Made by a program: the position numbers and the translations under genes. This document shows positions 7,095 through 15,093 of a stretch of 28,085 bases of DNA, piece by piece (position 1 is the first letter of the stretch; the number at the start of each line of letters is the position of its first letter). A model generated the notes under the pieces. That model searched no databases. It was not told the origin of the DNA and saw only the letters and a list, made by a program, of their open reading frames with translations. This DNA comes from Nitrospira sp. UBA2082 (GTDB taxonomy: Bacteria > Nitrospirota > Nitrospiria > Nitrospirales > Nitrospiraceae), in NCBI GenBank assembly GCA_002331335.1, contig DCZO01000009.1:1-28085 (forward strand), given 5' to 3'.

Positions 7095-9287
7095 ATGACG
7101 GCACTCCGCCCTTGGGTCACCTGCCTGCAAAGCGGAATGCTCATCCGCCATCTTGACACTTGCTATCCGGACCAGGCTGCAGCGGTCGACTTCCAACGAA
7201 TCATGGGGTCAGCCGAATCGCTCCAGGAGATCCGAGACGCCAAAGCGTTTCTTACCGATCCGAGCAACTGGATTCCCATCCCGGTCTTTCTAGAATTGAT
7301 CAAGGCCTGCGAACTGGCCTCCGGCGAAAAAGACTTCACCTACTATGCAGCGCTGGCCTACTACGAAACCGTCAAAACCGGGACCCCGACACTCCTCGAA
7401 ACCATCGTCTTGCTTCTCAACGATATCGAGTCGGTTTTTCACCCGATCGGCAGTTGGGCTTCAGCCTATACGAATTACCTGCAACTTCAGTCGTTCGGAT
7501 GTCCCGGCGAGTCTCAAACGTTGCACATCTTGTCCAAGTACTTGCCGCCTGTCGAGCCCGTGTTTGGAAATCTGCGGCTCGTACTGGGAAATTTGGAGGG
7601 CATTGCCAAATTGGATCCTTCCGTCAGCACAGTCACCTGCGAAGAACTGTACTCACAGCTCCGACTGGAAACACTGGTGCATGAGTTCGGCGACGCATAC
7701 GGCATGACATCGAAGGGAGACCGAATCAGTGTTGTTCGCCGATCAACCGGTGAAGTGGTCATTACCGGACGCACCCTGCCCATGGCCGAATTCTCGATTC
7801 CGATCAAGCAGGACCAGCAAGCTCTCATAGAACCTCCTGAAGACCAGCTCATCGTCAAACCTGACGAGGGTGGCACCATCCCGATCTGGGCGGTCATCGA
7901 GCCTCCACACCGCCACAAGACACACCCTTCCGAAACGCACGTAGCCTGCACCGCGATTCGGATCGAACGAGGCGGAGTACTGATGCACGGCTCGCTCAGC
8001 ACGACGGTGAAATCCGGCGCCATCTATAATGCTCCTTATACTCACTATCGGCTACATTGGAGCACCCGTCCAAACCATATTAATGACCCAGCCGCCGTGG
8101 CACGTACTGCCTCGATCACAGATCGACGCGTCTTCGCGGGCCTCCTCTTCACTCATCTGAAGAACTTGCAAACGACCCACCGTCACACGTTGACCATGCT
8201 GCTCCGCAATGTGGAGCTGGCACAGGAAAATGTCCAGCTGAGGCAGGAACTGTCTGCGCAGCAGGAAACCGGCGGCATCGTCGGGAAGAGCGCACCATTA
8301 CAGGAACTGCTAGCCCTGATTCACACCATCGCGCCATCCGATACCACCGTCCTGATCACGGGCGAAACCGGCACGGGCAAGGAACTCGCCGCCAGGCTGA
8401 TCCACCGTCTGAGCCGCCGTAAAGACCGCCGGTTCGTCGCCGTCAATTGCGGCGCCCTGCCGGAAACATTATTGGAAAGTGAATTGTTCGGGCATGAAAA
8501 AGGATCATTCACCGGCGCGGTGGCGCAAAAGAAGGGCAAATTCGAGCTCGCAGAAGGCGGCACGCTCTTCCTCGACGAAATCGGAGATATCTCCCCCGCG
8601 GTTCAAGTGAAACTCTTGCGCGTGCTCCAAGAGCGGGAGTTTCAGCGGGTCGGGGGCATGAGTGATCTGAAGGCCAACGTCCGGCTGATTGCCGCCACGA
8701 ATCGGGATCTGACGGCGCTCATGGAACAGAACCAATTCCGATCGGACCTCTTCTACCGGCTGAATGTCATTCAGCTCTATATCCCGGCGTTGCGCGAACG
8801 AACGGAAGACATCCCGGAATTGGCCAATCACTTCGCCCAATCGTTTGCCCGCAAGATGGAAAAGCCGATCGCGGGCTTGACCGCTGAGGCATTACAGCTC
8901 TGTTTAGCATACAAGTGGCCCGGCAATATCCGCGAACTGGAGAACGTGATGGAGCGCGCAGTCACGCTCACACCGGAGGGCAAGAAATGGATCACGCCCG
9001 ACCTCCTTCCGCCTGTCCTCCGTTCAACAACACAACCGGCCCCTGCGCTCGACTTGGCCGAATTCGTTGACCGGATCGACTGGAACAGAATGCTCCAATC
9101 GTTGGAGACCCGCGGCTCCCTGACCGGACTCTTGAATCATCTCGAATGGACCATCACTCGACGCGCCGTAACGGAATACGGCGGCAACAAGAGTCGCGCC
9201 GCCAAGGTCCTCGGCCGCACCTATCGCTGGCTGCGGAAACTGGAAGCAGAGATGCTTGAATCGAAATCATCAAAGCCCCTGGATTAG
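7095..9287 (+). CDS. Sigma-54-dependent transcriptional activator (AAA+ with Fis-type HTH)
   Basis: 730 residues, preceded by GAAGGAAGG. Residues about 400-640 form the AAA+ domain: Walker A GETGTGKE (423-430), the sigma-54 contact loop as GSFTGA (470-475) instead of the usual GAFTGA, Walker B FLDEIGD (D494/E495), and a later ATNRDL and FRSDLFYRLNV. The C-terminus (about 693-722) is a Fis-type helix-turn-helix (GGNKSRAAKVLGRTYRW). The first 390 or so residues contain no receiver, GAF or PAS domain I recognise. The protein should bind an upstream dyad and open sigma-54 promoters. Three matching dyad/promoter pairs lie downstream at 9509-9668, 11595-11756 and 14889-15049, so it is the obvious candidate activator. 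A receiver-less activator beside a histidine kinase suggests control by direct ligand or protein binding through the N-terminal region. Confidence 0.93.
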   Translation: MTALRPWVTCLQSGMLIRHLDTCYPDQAAAVDFQRIMGSAESLQEIRDAKAFLTDPSNWIPIPVFLELIKACELASGEKDFTYYAALAYYETVKTGTPTLLETIVLLLNDIESVFHPIGSWASAYTNYLQLQSFGCPGESQTLHILSKYLPPVEPVFGNLRLVLGNLEGIAKLDPSVSTVTCEELYSQLRLETLVHEFGDAYGMTSKGDRISVVRRSTGEVVITGRTLPMAEFSIPIKQDQQALIEPPEDQLIVKPDEGGTIPIWAVIEPPHRHKTHPSETHVACTAIRIERGGVLMHGSLSTTVKSGAIYNAPYTHYRLHWSTRPNHINDPAAVARTASITDRRVFAGLLFTHLKNLQTTHRHTLTMLLRNVELAQENVQLRQELSAQQETGGIVGKSAPLQELLALIHTIAPSDTTVLITGETGTGKELAARLIHRLSRRKDRRFVAVNCGALPETLLESELFGHEKGSFTGAVAQKKGKFELAEGGTLFLDEIGDISPAVQVKLLRVLQEREFQRVGGMSDLKANVRLIAATNRDLTALMEQNQFRSDLFYRLNVIQLYIPALRERTEDIPELANHFAQSFARKMEKPIAGLTAEALQLCLAYKWPGNIRELENVMERAVTLTPEGKKWITPDLLPPVLRSTTQPAPALDLAEFVDRIDWNRMLQSLETRGSLTGLLNHLEWTITRRAVTEYGGNKSRAAKVLGRTYRWLRKLEAEMLESKSSKPLD

Positions 9288-9325
9288 TCGCAACCGATCA
9301 CGCATCCATCCACCCGCCGTGCTTA

Positions 9326-9420
9326 GACGAACACGGCAGCAATAAAGGCCTCGCGGCCAAAGTCGTCGGCCGCACCTACCGCTGGCCAAAGAAGTTGGCA
9401 GCGGGGATACCAACAGCGCG
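9326..9420 (+). pseudogene. Decayed fragment of a sigma-54 activator HTH
   Basis: In one plus-strand frame this stretch reads DEHGSNKGLAAKVVGRTYRW followed by PKKLAA, which aligns with the HTH of the upstream activator (TEYGGNKSRAAKVLGRTYRW, LRKLEA). Weaker nucleotide similarity continues to the left (to about 9300) but in another frame, so an indel has occurred. No ribosome site or full gene is attached. It appears to be the last remnant of a duplicated or recombined activator gene. Confidence 0.75.
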
Positions 9421-9508
9421 CCTCTCTTCCAACACCTCTTACAGACAGCTGCACGCTCGCCCCACCTCGCCCTGTTATCAGGGATCGCGCTTTGACCTGT
9501 GAAAGAAC

Positions 9509-9537
9509 ATTCAGGTTGGTGAACCACTGTTCATAGT
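9509..9537 (+). promoter_or_regulatory. Upstream activator dyad, copy A
   Basis: Contains TTCAGG, then TGAAC-N4-GTTCA and TAGT, the same order as copies B and C but with the spacer one base shorter. It lies 115 nt upstream of the -24/-12 promoter of the SGNH hydrolase gene. Confidence 0.65.
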
Positions 9538-9652
9538 TTCTGCTTTTTCCTTCCGTTGCTGAGCTGCACTGGCACCATTACATTCATTCCCGCCTCATGT
9601 ATTTCCCCCGATAATTGCACATCGACGCTGCCAGAAGCCTCTTCATCATCTG

Positions 9653-9668
9653 CGGCACTCTCCTTGCT
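9653..9668 (+). promoter_or_regulatory. Sigma-54 (-24/-12) promoter of the SGNH hydrolase
   Basis: CGGCACTCTCCTTGCT has the invariant GG (9654-9655) and GC (9666-9667) separated by exactly 10 nt. It is nearly identical to the two other promoters in this block and lies 50 nt upstream of the ATG at 9718. Other than this site, dyad A and the activator fragment, the 430-bp gap 9288-9717 shows nothing I recognise. Confidence 0.72.
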
Positions 9669-9717
9669 GATGGCACCGACATCGTCAACTTCTCATAACT
9701 TCAACCGGAGGTGTTCT

Positions 9718-10512
9718 ATGAATCGTTCACAGCCCATGGCCCCCATTGCAATTGGTTGCCTTGTGCTCTGTGCCTCACTTGCCTTCGTCGAGTCCAGTTC
9801 GGCCCACGACACTGGTCGCGGCTATATCGTCATGGGCGATTCAATCGACTACGGCATCGGCGCATCGGCGCCTGATAAAGCTTATGTCCCGCAGTTCCAT
9901 GCCTATCTCGAATCCACTTTCTTTCAGCAGAAGGCGGACCTGCACAATTTAGCGGTGCCTGGAGCCACGGCGCGGGATATCAAGCAGGGCCAACTCACAC
10001 AGGCTCGCGCGGAAACCATCATCCACGACTCACGCGTGATTTCGTGGGGCGGTGGAGGAAACGACCTGCTGAACTTCATTGCGTCTCCGGAGGCGGCTAC
10101 TTGCATGAAAGGTAATGTCAGCTGTCTGGCTCGTCTCAATGCCTTGTTGAATGAGTTCGAACAGACGGCTGATCAGACACTACGTGAATTGAGGGAAACC
10201 GCAGGCCCTGACGCTCCCCTCTATGTCAGAACACAATACAACCCCCTGCTCAAGGCGGCCTGCGGAGGTCCGGCTCTCCCACTGGCTCAGCTGGCCAATG
10301 CCGTGTTGGAAGGCAGTCCCTCGCCGCGTTTGGAACGGGGAATGAACGATCGCCTGCGCGAGTTGGCCCACAAGCACGGCGCAAAGGTGATCGATACCTT
10401 CTTGCCGTTTTACTTGTATCCGGATGCGCTCGTCTCAGACGACTGTGTCCATCCGAACGACGCCGGCTATGCCGTGATCTTGAATGCAGCGATCTACGCC
10501 TACGCTCCATAA
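9718..10512 (+). CDS. Secreted SGNH/GDSL-family hydrolase
   Basis: ATG 9718 is chosen over the longer open frame (from 9556) because it has an excellent CCGGAGG site and begins a signal peptide (core about residues 9-25, cleavage near SSAHD), and because the sigma-54 promoter lies inside the longer frame. 264 residues. SGNH landmarks are present: block I VMGDSIDYG with nucleophile S42, a GGGGND block with N115, and block V D242-x-x-H245 (DDCVHP). It should act in the periplasm or outside the cell as an esterase, lipase or carbohydrate deacetylase; the substrate is unknown. It is the first gene downstream of the sigma-54 activator and carries the shared dyad and promoter. Confidence 0.88.
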   Translation: MNRSQPMAPIAIGCLVLCASLAFVESSSAHDTGRGYIVMGDSIDYGIGASAPDKAYVPQFHAYLESTFFQQKADLHNLAVPGATARDIKQGQLTQARAETIIHDSRVISWGGGGNDLLNFIASPEAATCMKGNVSCLARLNALLNEFEQTADQTLRELRETAGPDAPLYVRTQYNPLLKAACGGPALPLAQLANAVLEGSPSPRLERGMNDRLRELAHKHGAKVIDTFLPFYLYPDALVSDDCVHPNDAGYAVILNAAIYAYAP

Positions 10513-10580
10513 CAGTCGGAGCCACGGCACAAACCGGCCGGGCTGATCTTCCGCTCAGCCGATCACGCGAGGAAACAATC

Positions 10581-10817
10581 ATGACACACATCATTGAACC
10601 AGGATGTCTCAGCCGATCATTCACAATTGGATTCATCACTCTGCTTTTTTCCACCGGCTTGGTTGCCTGCGGGCCGGGGCCAGAGGAGTCCGCCGCTCCT
10701 GGTGGCCAAAGTTTCGCGCAAGGGGAACCGTCCTTCGAACTTGCTCCCGTCGAACGCGAAAACGGGCCACTCCGCTCAACCCAACGGAAGAGCAGCAATG
10801 ACCTTCTGGATCACTGA
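10581..10817 (+). CDS. Small predicted lipoprotein, unknown function
   Basis: 78 residues starting at an ATG with GAGGAAA upstream. The N-terminus has a hydrophobic stretch (about 14-29) ending in a lipobox-like GLVAC, with Cys30 the likely lipidation site, followed by a short Gly/Pro/Ser-rich low-complexity tail. No domain is recognisable. It lies 68 nt after the SGNH hydrolase and may share its transcript. Start, ribosome site and lipobox together support a real gene despite the size. Confidence 0.6.
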   Translation: MTHIIEPGCLSRSFTIGFITLLFSTGLVACGPGPEESAAPGGQSFAQGEPSFELAPVERENGPLRSTQRKSSNDLLDH

Positions 10818-10931
10818 TGGGGAGCAGAGGGACATTCATCGGACTCGACCCAACTCTTTCCGGTCCACAGAGGGGACACTGCGGCTATCCTCTCTGCCCA
10901 AACGTAGCCGCGCAAACAAAGGAGGTTCACT

Positions 10932-11453
10932 ATGCGTATCCATTGGTCCCTCGCATTTACGTGTGCAGGCTATCTCACCTTGCTCGTCGCGGGTCCCGCC
11001 CTGGCCGACGGGTCCAATTATAATGAGATGCTGAAGGGAAAATACCGCTTCAGTACGAGCAAGACCTGCACAGACACCGCGACTGGGTCCACGGTTCATC
11101 TCCACTTCCTTGGGACTACGACCTACGACGGCGACGGCCATGCGAAGCTCACCGAACGCGGCACGATCTTTCTCCCTGGCCCATTTCAAGTCAGCTTCGA
11201 GGAGACGGCCGAATTGACATATGAGGTGAAGCGTAACGGGAGCTTCACTCAAGAAGGAACCTTCACCGCGACGGATCAGTCGTACACGCTCACCGGCGCG
11301 AAGATGGTGGGGCAGATCGGCGCCGACGGCTCAGTTCTCACTCTCGGCGCCGCGATTCCAGCGGTGAAAGAAACTCTAGCCTTCGCAGGAGGAGGTTTTA
11401 CAGAACGTTTCTGTGCTGCATCCGGCACGGCAGTCCGCATACGTCCTGAGTAA
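10932..11453 (+). CDS. Exported hypothetical protein
   Basis: 173 residues with a strong AAAGGAGG site and a signal peptide (hydrophobic core about 5-22, cleavage near ALA/DG at 26). The mature part is rich in Thr, Gly and short alternating segments (TYEVKRNGSFTQEGTF, ATDQSYTLTGAKM), as expected for a small beta-sandwich or lipocalin-like fold. It has two Cys (in KTCTD and RFCAA) that could form a disulfide. I do not recognise the family. It sits between the SGNH/lipoprotein pair and the repeat-protein gene; a hairpin follows it. Confidence 0.78.
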   Translation: MRIHWSLAFTCAGYLTLLVAGPALADGSNYNEMLKGKYRFSTSKTCTDTATGSTVHLHFLGTTTYDGDGHAKLTERGTIFLPGPFQVSFEETAELTYEVKRNGSFTQEGTFTATDQSYTLTGAKMVGQIGADGSVLTLGAAIPAVKETLAFAGGGFTERFCAASGTAVRIRPE

Positions 11454-11489
11454 GCATACAGAGTCGGCCGCACATAGACGGAGGGGGCG

Positions 11490-11522
11490 AGATGGACGAC
11501 GAGGATACCCGGAGATCCATCT
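11490..11522 (+). terminator. Candidate terminator hairpin after the exported hypothetical
   Basis: AGATGGA (11490-11496) pairs with TCCATCT (11516-11522), and flanking G-rich and CT-rich runs extend the stem imperfectly. A pyrimidine-rich stretch follows but no clean T-run. Confidence 0.4.
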
Positions 11523-11594
11523 TCCCTCTCCGCTCTTTCAGACTTAGACCCCGCCATCGAATAGTCTCCTCACCTCAGTGCCCCAAGTACAGCC

Positions 11595-11624
11595 GTTCAG
11601 GTGCTCTGAACCAGCGTTCATAGT
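11595..11624 (+). promoter_or_regulatory. Upstream activator dyad, copy B
   Basis: GTTCAGGTGCTCTGAAC is itself a dyad (GTTCAG/CTGAAC); it overlaps TGAAC-N4-GTTCA and ends in TAGT. It lies 116 nt upstream of promoter B. The flanks match copy C, showing that the regulatory region was duplicated with the gene. Confidence 0.7.
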
Positions 11625-11740
11625 CGCCGCGGCCCAGCAACTCGCCCACGTAAACCACTTGCACACTGAGAAGCGCGTCTCCATCTCAATTGCCAGACTT
11701 TACGCCAAATTTGACAGACTGAAATTTCGCCCAGATCTTG

Positions 11741-11756
11741 CGGCACATCCTTTGCT
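11741..11756 (+). promoter_or_regulatory. Sigma-54 promoter of the repeat protein
   Basis: CGGCACATCCTTTGCT, with GG (11742-11743) and GC (11754-11755) 10 nt apart, 45 nt upstream of the ATG at 11801. The remainder of the 11454-11800 gap holds only dyad B and the hairpin. Confidence 0.75.
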
Positions 11757-11800
11757 GATCAAACGGGTAGCACCGACTGATTTCACGAAGGAGCGCCGCC

Positions 11801-14701
11801 ATGAATACAATTCGCCATGCATGGATACTACGTGGGCTGTTTTGCCTCTCTACCCTATCTATTCCACTTACGGTCTACGCGGATATAGAGCACACCCCTC
11901 AGGAGAGTCACCGTCATTGCATCGGACTCTTATGGTGCACGGAGCAATCTGCGGGAGGCAGGTCAGTTGACGGGCTGTTGTGGCTCTATTCCTCCGAAGA
12001 ACGAGGCAGCTACTCCCGGATGGCCATCCGCCCGTTCTACTCGATGGAAGAAGATCCGACCAGGGATCTCTTGCGCCGGAGTTTTTTCTGGCCACTGGGA
12101 ACCTATGACCGCCGAGCTGACTACACATGGGTGCATGTCGTCCCCTTCTACTGGCATTCCGAGCGACCCGGGCACGAATGGACCTTCGCAACCCCGCTGT
12201 ACCTCGCGTCCACAGACGGCGACGTATCATGGCGTCATCTGTTCCCACTCGTCAGCCGCCAGCGCATCGGCGACTACTATGCGCGCAATTACCTTCTGGG
12301 GCCGGTCTTCATCAGCACCAGCGACACGCGCCGTGATCTTTTTGAATGGGACCTTCTATTTCCACTTGTTCATCACCGCGCCGATCGCGACTCGTCACAC
12401 ACACGGGTGGCGCCGATCTATTGGTCAGGCGAAGACCGTATCGGCGGCACATCCTATCGTTACCTGCTTCCCTTCCATGGTTCGGCCGAGAGCGAGACGC
12501 GGCATTACCACTTCCTGTTCCCCTTCTACGGCTCCGATGTCGACACGGCGAAGCACACCAGCCAGCTGGCTCTGCTGGGGCTGCCGCCCTTCAAGGGAGC
12601 GTATAGAACACCGACTCTCTCGCTTTTTGAATCCGCGGCATCGCCAGCTGGATCCACGCACCGTTTCTTTCCGATCTATCGTTATGCATCGGATAACGAC
12701 GGCTCCAGCACGGTGGATACCCTGCTCCTCCATCGGCATCAGTCTTCCCCGTCCGGATCGCTCGACCGCCTCTTCCCTCTGTACCGATACCGGCGCGATG
12801 CGGCGGCGCACACTCATGAATTCGATTTTGCCGGCTACGGAGTCGCATCGTGGTTCCGGTATGACGATAGCCCAGCCCACGCACAACATCACTTACTTGG
12901 CTTGTATGACTACGAGCGGGGCGGAGACGGCTCCCTGTTCTTCTCGCTCGCCGGCCGTCGCCGGGCCTCCCTCTACCTGCACCGCAGCCAGGAAGAACTC
13001 ACCGAGGACCGGCTGCTGCTGGTCCACGATTATTTTCGCCACGGAGATTCGAGTGCCCTGTCCTTGCTCGGTGTCTCGGAAACGGCGCTGTTCCGACAGG
13101 AATCAAACCCGTCGGTATCCCGTCACCGCCTCTTTCCTCTCTACCGGTACAGCCATGATCTGGTGTCGGATGAGACGGAGTATGACGCACTCCTGCTCTA
13201 TCGCCACCTGTCCACTCCCACTCGAGTGGCCGATCGGCTGCTGCCGATGTGGGACTATGCGGCATCGAGAGAGCGCGATGCCTGGAGTCTCAGCCTCCTC
13301 GGAATGGATGCAGCGGCCCTCTACTATCACCGGAAGTCCGAGCAGGCGACCGCAGATCACTTGCTGCCGCTCTACGGCCTCCGGACACAGGCGGACGGGA
13401 GCTCCCGCTTATCGATTCTCGGACTTCCGCCTATTGCGGACGCGCCCGCCTGGGCGTTGTACGAACGGACCAGCTCACCGGCGATGACCAGCGAGCGCTT
13501 GTTCCCTCTCTACCGGCGCAGCCATGATGTCGCCACGAATGCCATAACGATCAACGTCGCCGGGTGGGAACCGGTCAGTCTCTTCCGTTACCACGCAACT
13601 CCCGCAACAAGTTCCCATCATCTCACCCCACTGTATGGATACCACCGGGATACGGACAGCACAGAAATGTCAGCGCTTGGGCTCCCAACCCTCTCCCTGT
13701 ACCATGCTTCGAATACGCCGCTCATGCAGCACCATCGCCTCTTTCCCATTTACAGCTACGCGAAGGATCACCAACAGGACGAACGGTCGCTCTCGGCCTT
13801 CTGGCTCTTCTGGCAGACGTCATCGCCGACCATGAGTCGGACGAGTCTCTTCCCCTTGACCAGTTGGTCAACGAATGATGTCGCCGGTGAACATACCTGG
13901 TCGCTGATCGGACTCGACCCGGCGATTCCCGTCAGCTGGATTCGCCACAGCCATGGGCCGGATCACGCCAAAGGCTTCTTTGCGCCGGTGTATGACTATG
14001 AAAGGGAAGAAAATCGAACGACGCTCTCGATCGGCGGCATCTCCAACCTGGCCCTCTACCGGAGCGAAGCAACACCAACCGAGCACAGTCACAGACTGTT
14101 CCCGTTGTACCAGTACCACCACAACCTTGCGCAAGATGCCTCATTGCTCAATGTACTGCTTGCCTATCAGCAAGAGAGGTCGCCGAACCACGCGGAGGAT
14201 GCGCTCTATCCCTTGTGGCACTATGAGCGCCGAACCGACCGTGAAGAAGGCCGGTTCAACGCGCTGGGGATCGGAAGCTTGTCGCTCTATGAACATGACA
14301 GCGGACCGAGCACAACCAGCGACCGGCTCTTCCCCTTGTATAACTACGCGTCGAACCATGAGACCGGACAGGCCGAACTCTCGGTCCTCTGGCCGCTCGC
14401 ACAGTACCAGAGCCAACACGGGCGCCTGACCTCCGCCAGCCTCTTGTGGTGGCTAATTGCCTATGACCGGCCCGATGAGGCCCATTCGAATTTCCACGCC
14501 CTTGGCGGTTCGAGGATGGCAATGATTCAGCGCGTGACGTCCCCGGAAGCATCGATACTCGAATTCAATCCGATCCTCCCTGGTTTTCGCTACCGGTCCG
14601 AAATGGGAGGCGGGAGTTCGTGGGATCTCTTCTACGGGCTGGTCGGATCAGACTCGACCGGCGAAAGGACACGAACTAAACTATTCTGGGTGACCCTCTG
14701 A
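11801..14701 (+). CDS. Large exported protein of about 20 'RLFPLY' repeats
   Basis: 966 residues, start with GAAGGAG upstream and a signal peptide (core about 9-24, cleavage near VYA/DI). After a non-repetitive start the chain is built of units of roughly 35-43 residues. Each unit has a core like HRLFPLYRYSHD, then a variable acidic/Ser-rich turn, a segment like LSLLGLPxLSLY, and a SSPxxxxxRLFPLY link into the next unit. Clear cores are encoded near 12658, 12766, 13123, 13492, 13732, 14089 and 14320, with weaker ones between. Alternating aromatic and hydrophobic residues and Asp/Ser/Gly turns suggest beta-hairpins, hence a propeller, solenoid or outer-membrane barrel. I know no named family for this unit. 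It is driven by the dyad B/sigma-54 promoter. A shortened paralogue follows at 15094. Confidence 0.88.
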   Translation: MNTIRHAWILRGLFCLSTLSIPLTVYADIEHTPQESHRHCIGLLWCTEQSAGGRSVDGLLWLYSSEERGSYSRMAIRPFYSMEEDPTRDLLRRSFFWPLGTYDRRADYTWVHVVPFYWHSERPGHEWTFATPLYLASTDGDVSWRHLFPLVSRQRIGDYYARNYLLGPVFISTSDTRRDLFEWDLLFPLVHHRADRDSSHTRVAPIYWSGEDRIGGTSYRYLLPFHGSAESETRHYHFLFPFYGSDVDTAKHTSQLALLGLPPFKGAYRTPTLSLFESAASPAGSTHRFFPIYRYASDNDGSSTVDTLLLHRHQSSPSGSLDRLFPLYRYRRDAAAHTHEFDFAGYGVASWFRYDDSPAHAQHHLLGLYDYERGGDGSLFFSLAGRRRASLYLHRSQEELTEDRLLLVHDYFRHGDSSALSLLGVSETALFRQESNPSVSRHRLFPLYRYSHDLVSDETEYDALLLYRHLSTPTRVADRLLPMWDYAASRERDAWSLSLLGMDAAALYYHRKSEQATADHLLPLYGLRTQADGSSRLSILGLPPIADAPAWALYERTSSPAMTSERLFPLYRRSHDVATNAITINVAGWEPVSLFRYHATPATSSHHLTPLYGYHRDTDSTEMSALGLPTLSLYHASNTPLMQHHRLFPIYSYAKDHQQDERSLSAFWLFWQTSSPTMSRTSLFPLTSWSTNDVAGEHTWSLIGLDPAIPVSWIRHSHGPDHAKGFFAPVYDYEREENRTTLSIGGISNLALYRSEATPTEHSHRLFPLYQYHHNLAQDASLLNVLLAYQQERSPNHAEDALYPLWHYERRTDREEGRFNALGIGSLSLYEHDSGPSTTSDRLFPLYNYASNHETGQAELSVLWPLAQYQSQHGRLTSASLLWWLIAYDRPDEAHSNFHALGGSRMAMIQRVTSPEASILEFNPILPGFRYRSEMGGGSSWDLFYGLVGSDSTGERTRTKLFWVTL

Positions 14702-14750
14702 CGATAAGAAAATGGGGCGGCATGACATTGCCGACGGTTCGGTGAGGGAA

Positions 14751-14802
14751 GGACATCCTGGTGTTGTCGGCTCTGATGGCCTGCAAATGCTCCGGGATGT
14801 CC
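14751..14802 (+). terminator. Hairpin after the repeat-protein gene
   Basis: GGACATCC (14751-14758) pairs with GGATGTCC (14795-14802), with an outer GAGG/CCTC extension after a small bulge and a 36-nt loop. It lies about 50 nt after the stop and has no T-run; it may terminate weakly or protect the mRNA end. Confidence 0.35.
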
Positions 14803-14888
14803 CTTTCCTCTGAACCTCATCCTTCCACCATCCAATTCCAAATCTCCACTTTGAACGGTCTTCCTGCCTCCCCCTGCTGCGCACAGCC

Positions 14889-14918
14889 GTTCAGGTGCCC
14901 TGAACCACCGTTCATAGT
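14889..14918 (+). promoter_or_regulatory. Upstream activator dyad, copy C
   Basis: GTTCAGGTGCCCTGAAC is a perfect 7-bp dyad with a 3-nt centre. It overlaps TGAAC-N4-GTTCA and is followed by TAGTCGCC as in copy B. It lies 115 nt upstream of promoter C. Confidence 0.72.
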
Positions 14919-15033
14919 CGCCATAGGCCAGCCGCCTATGCATATATGTCAGCCACGAGCCGGGGAGAACATGATCCGTGAATTTTCGCGCCCTACTCAC
15001 GATTTCCTGGGCTGCGTTCTCGTAGCGAGGTTG

Positions 15034-15049
15034 CGGCACATCCCTTGCT
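15034..15049 (+). promoter_or_regulatory. Sigma-54 promoter of the shorter paralogue
   Basis: CGGCACATCCCTTGCT, with GG (15035-15036) and GC (15047-15048) 10 nt apart, 45 nt upstream of the ATG at 15094. It differs from promoter B by one base. The 14702-15093 gap otherwise holds the hairpin and dyad C. Confidence 0.75.
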
Positions 15050-15093
15050 GATCAGGAGAGTAGCATCGACCGATCCCACGAAGGAGCGCCGCC

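Noticed and set aside
10250..10798. 182-residue minus-strand frame
   Set aside because: Arg/Ser-rich shadow opposite the SGNH and lipoprotein genes, without a ribosome site.
10878..10900. Possible -24/-12 element before the exported hypothetical
   Set aside because: GG and GC are 11 nt apart rather than 10, and there is no dyad upstream.
11967..13487. 506-residue plus-strand frame inside the repeat-protein gene
   Set aside because: Lies in another frame of the 966-residue repeat gene, lacks a ribosome site and has Arg/Pro/Ser-rich shadow composition.
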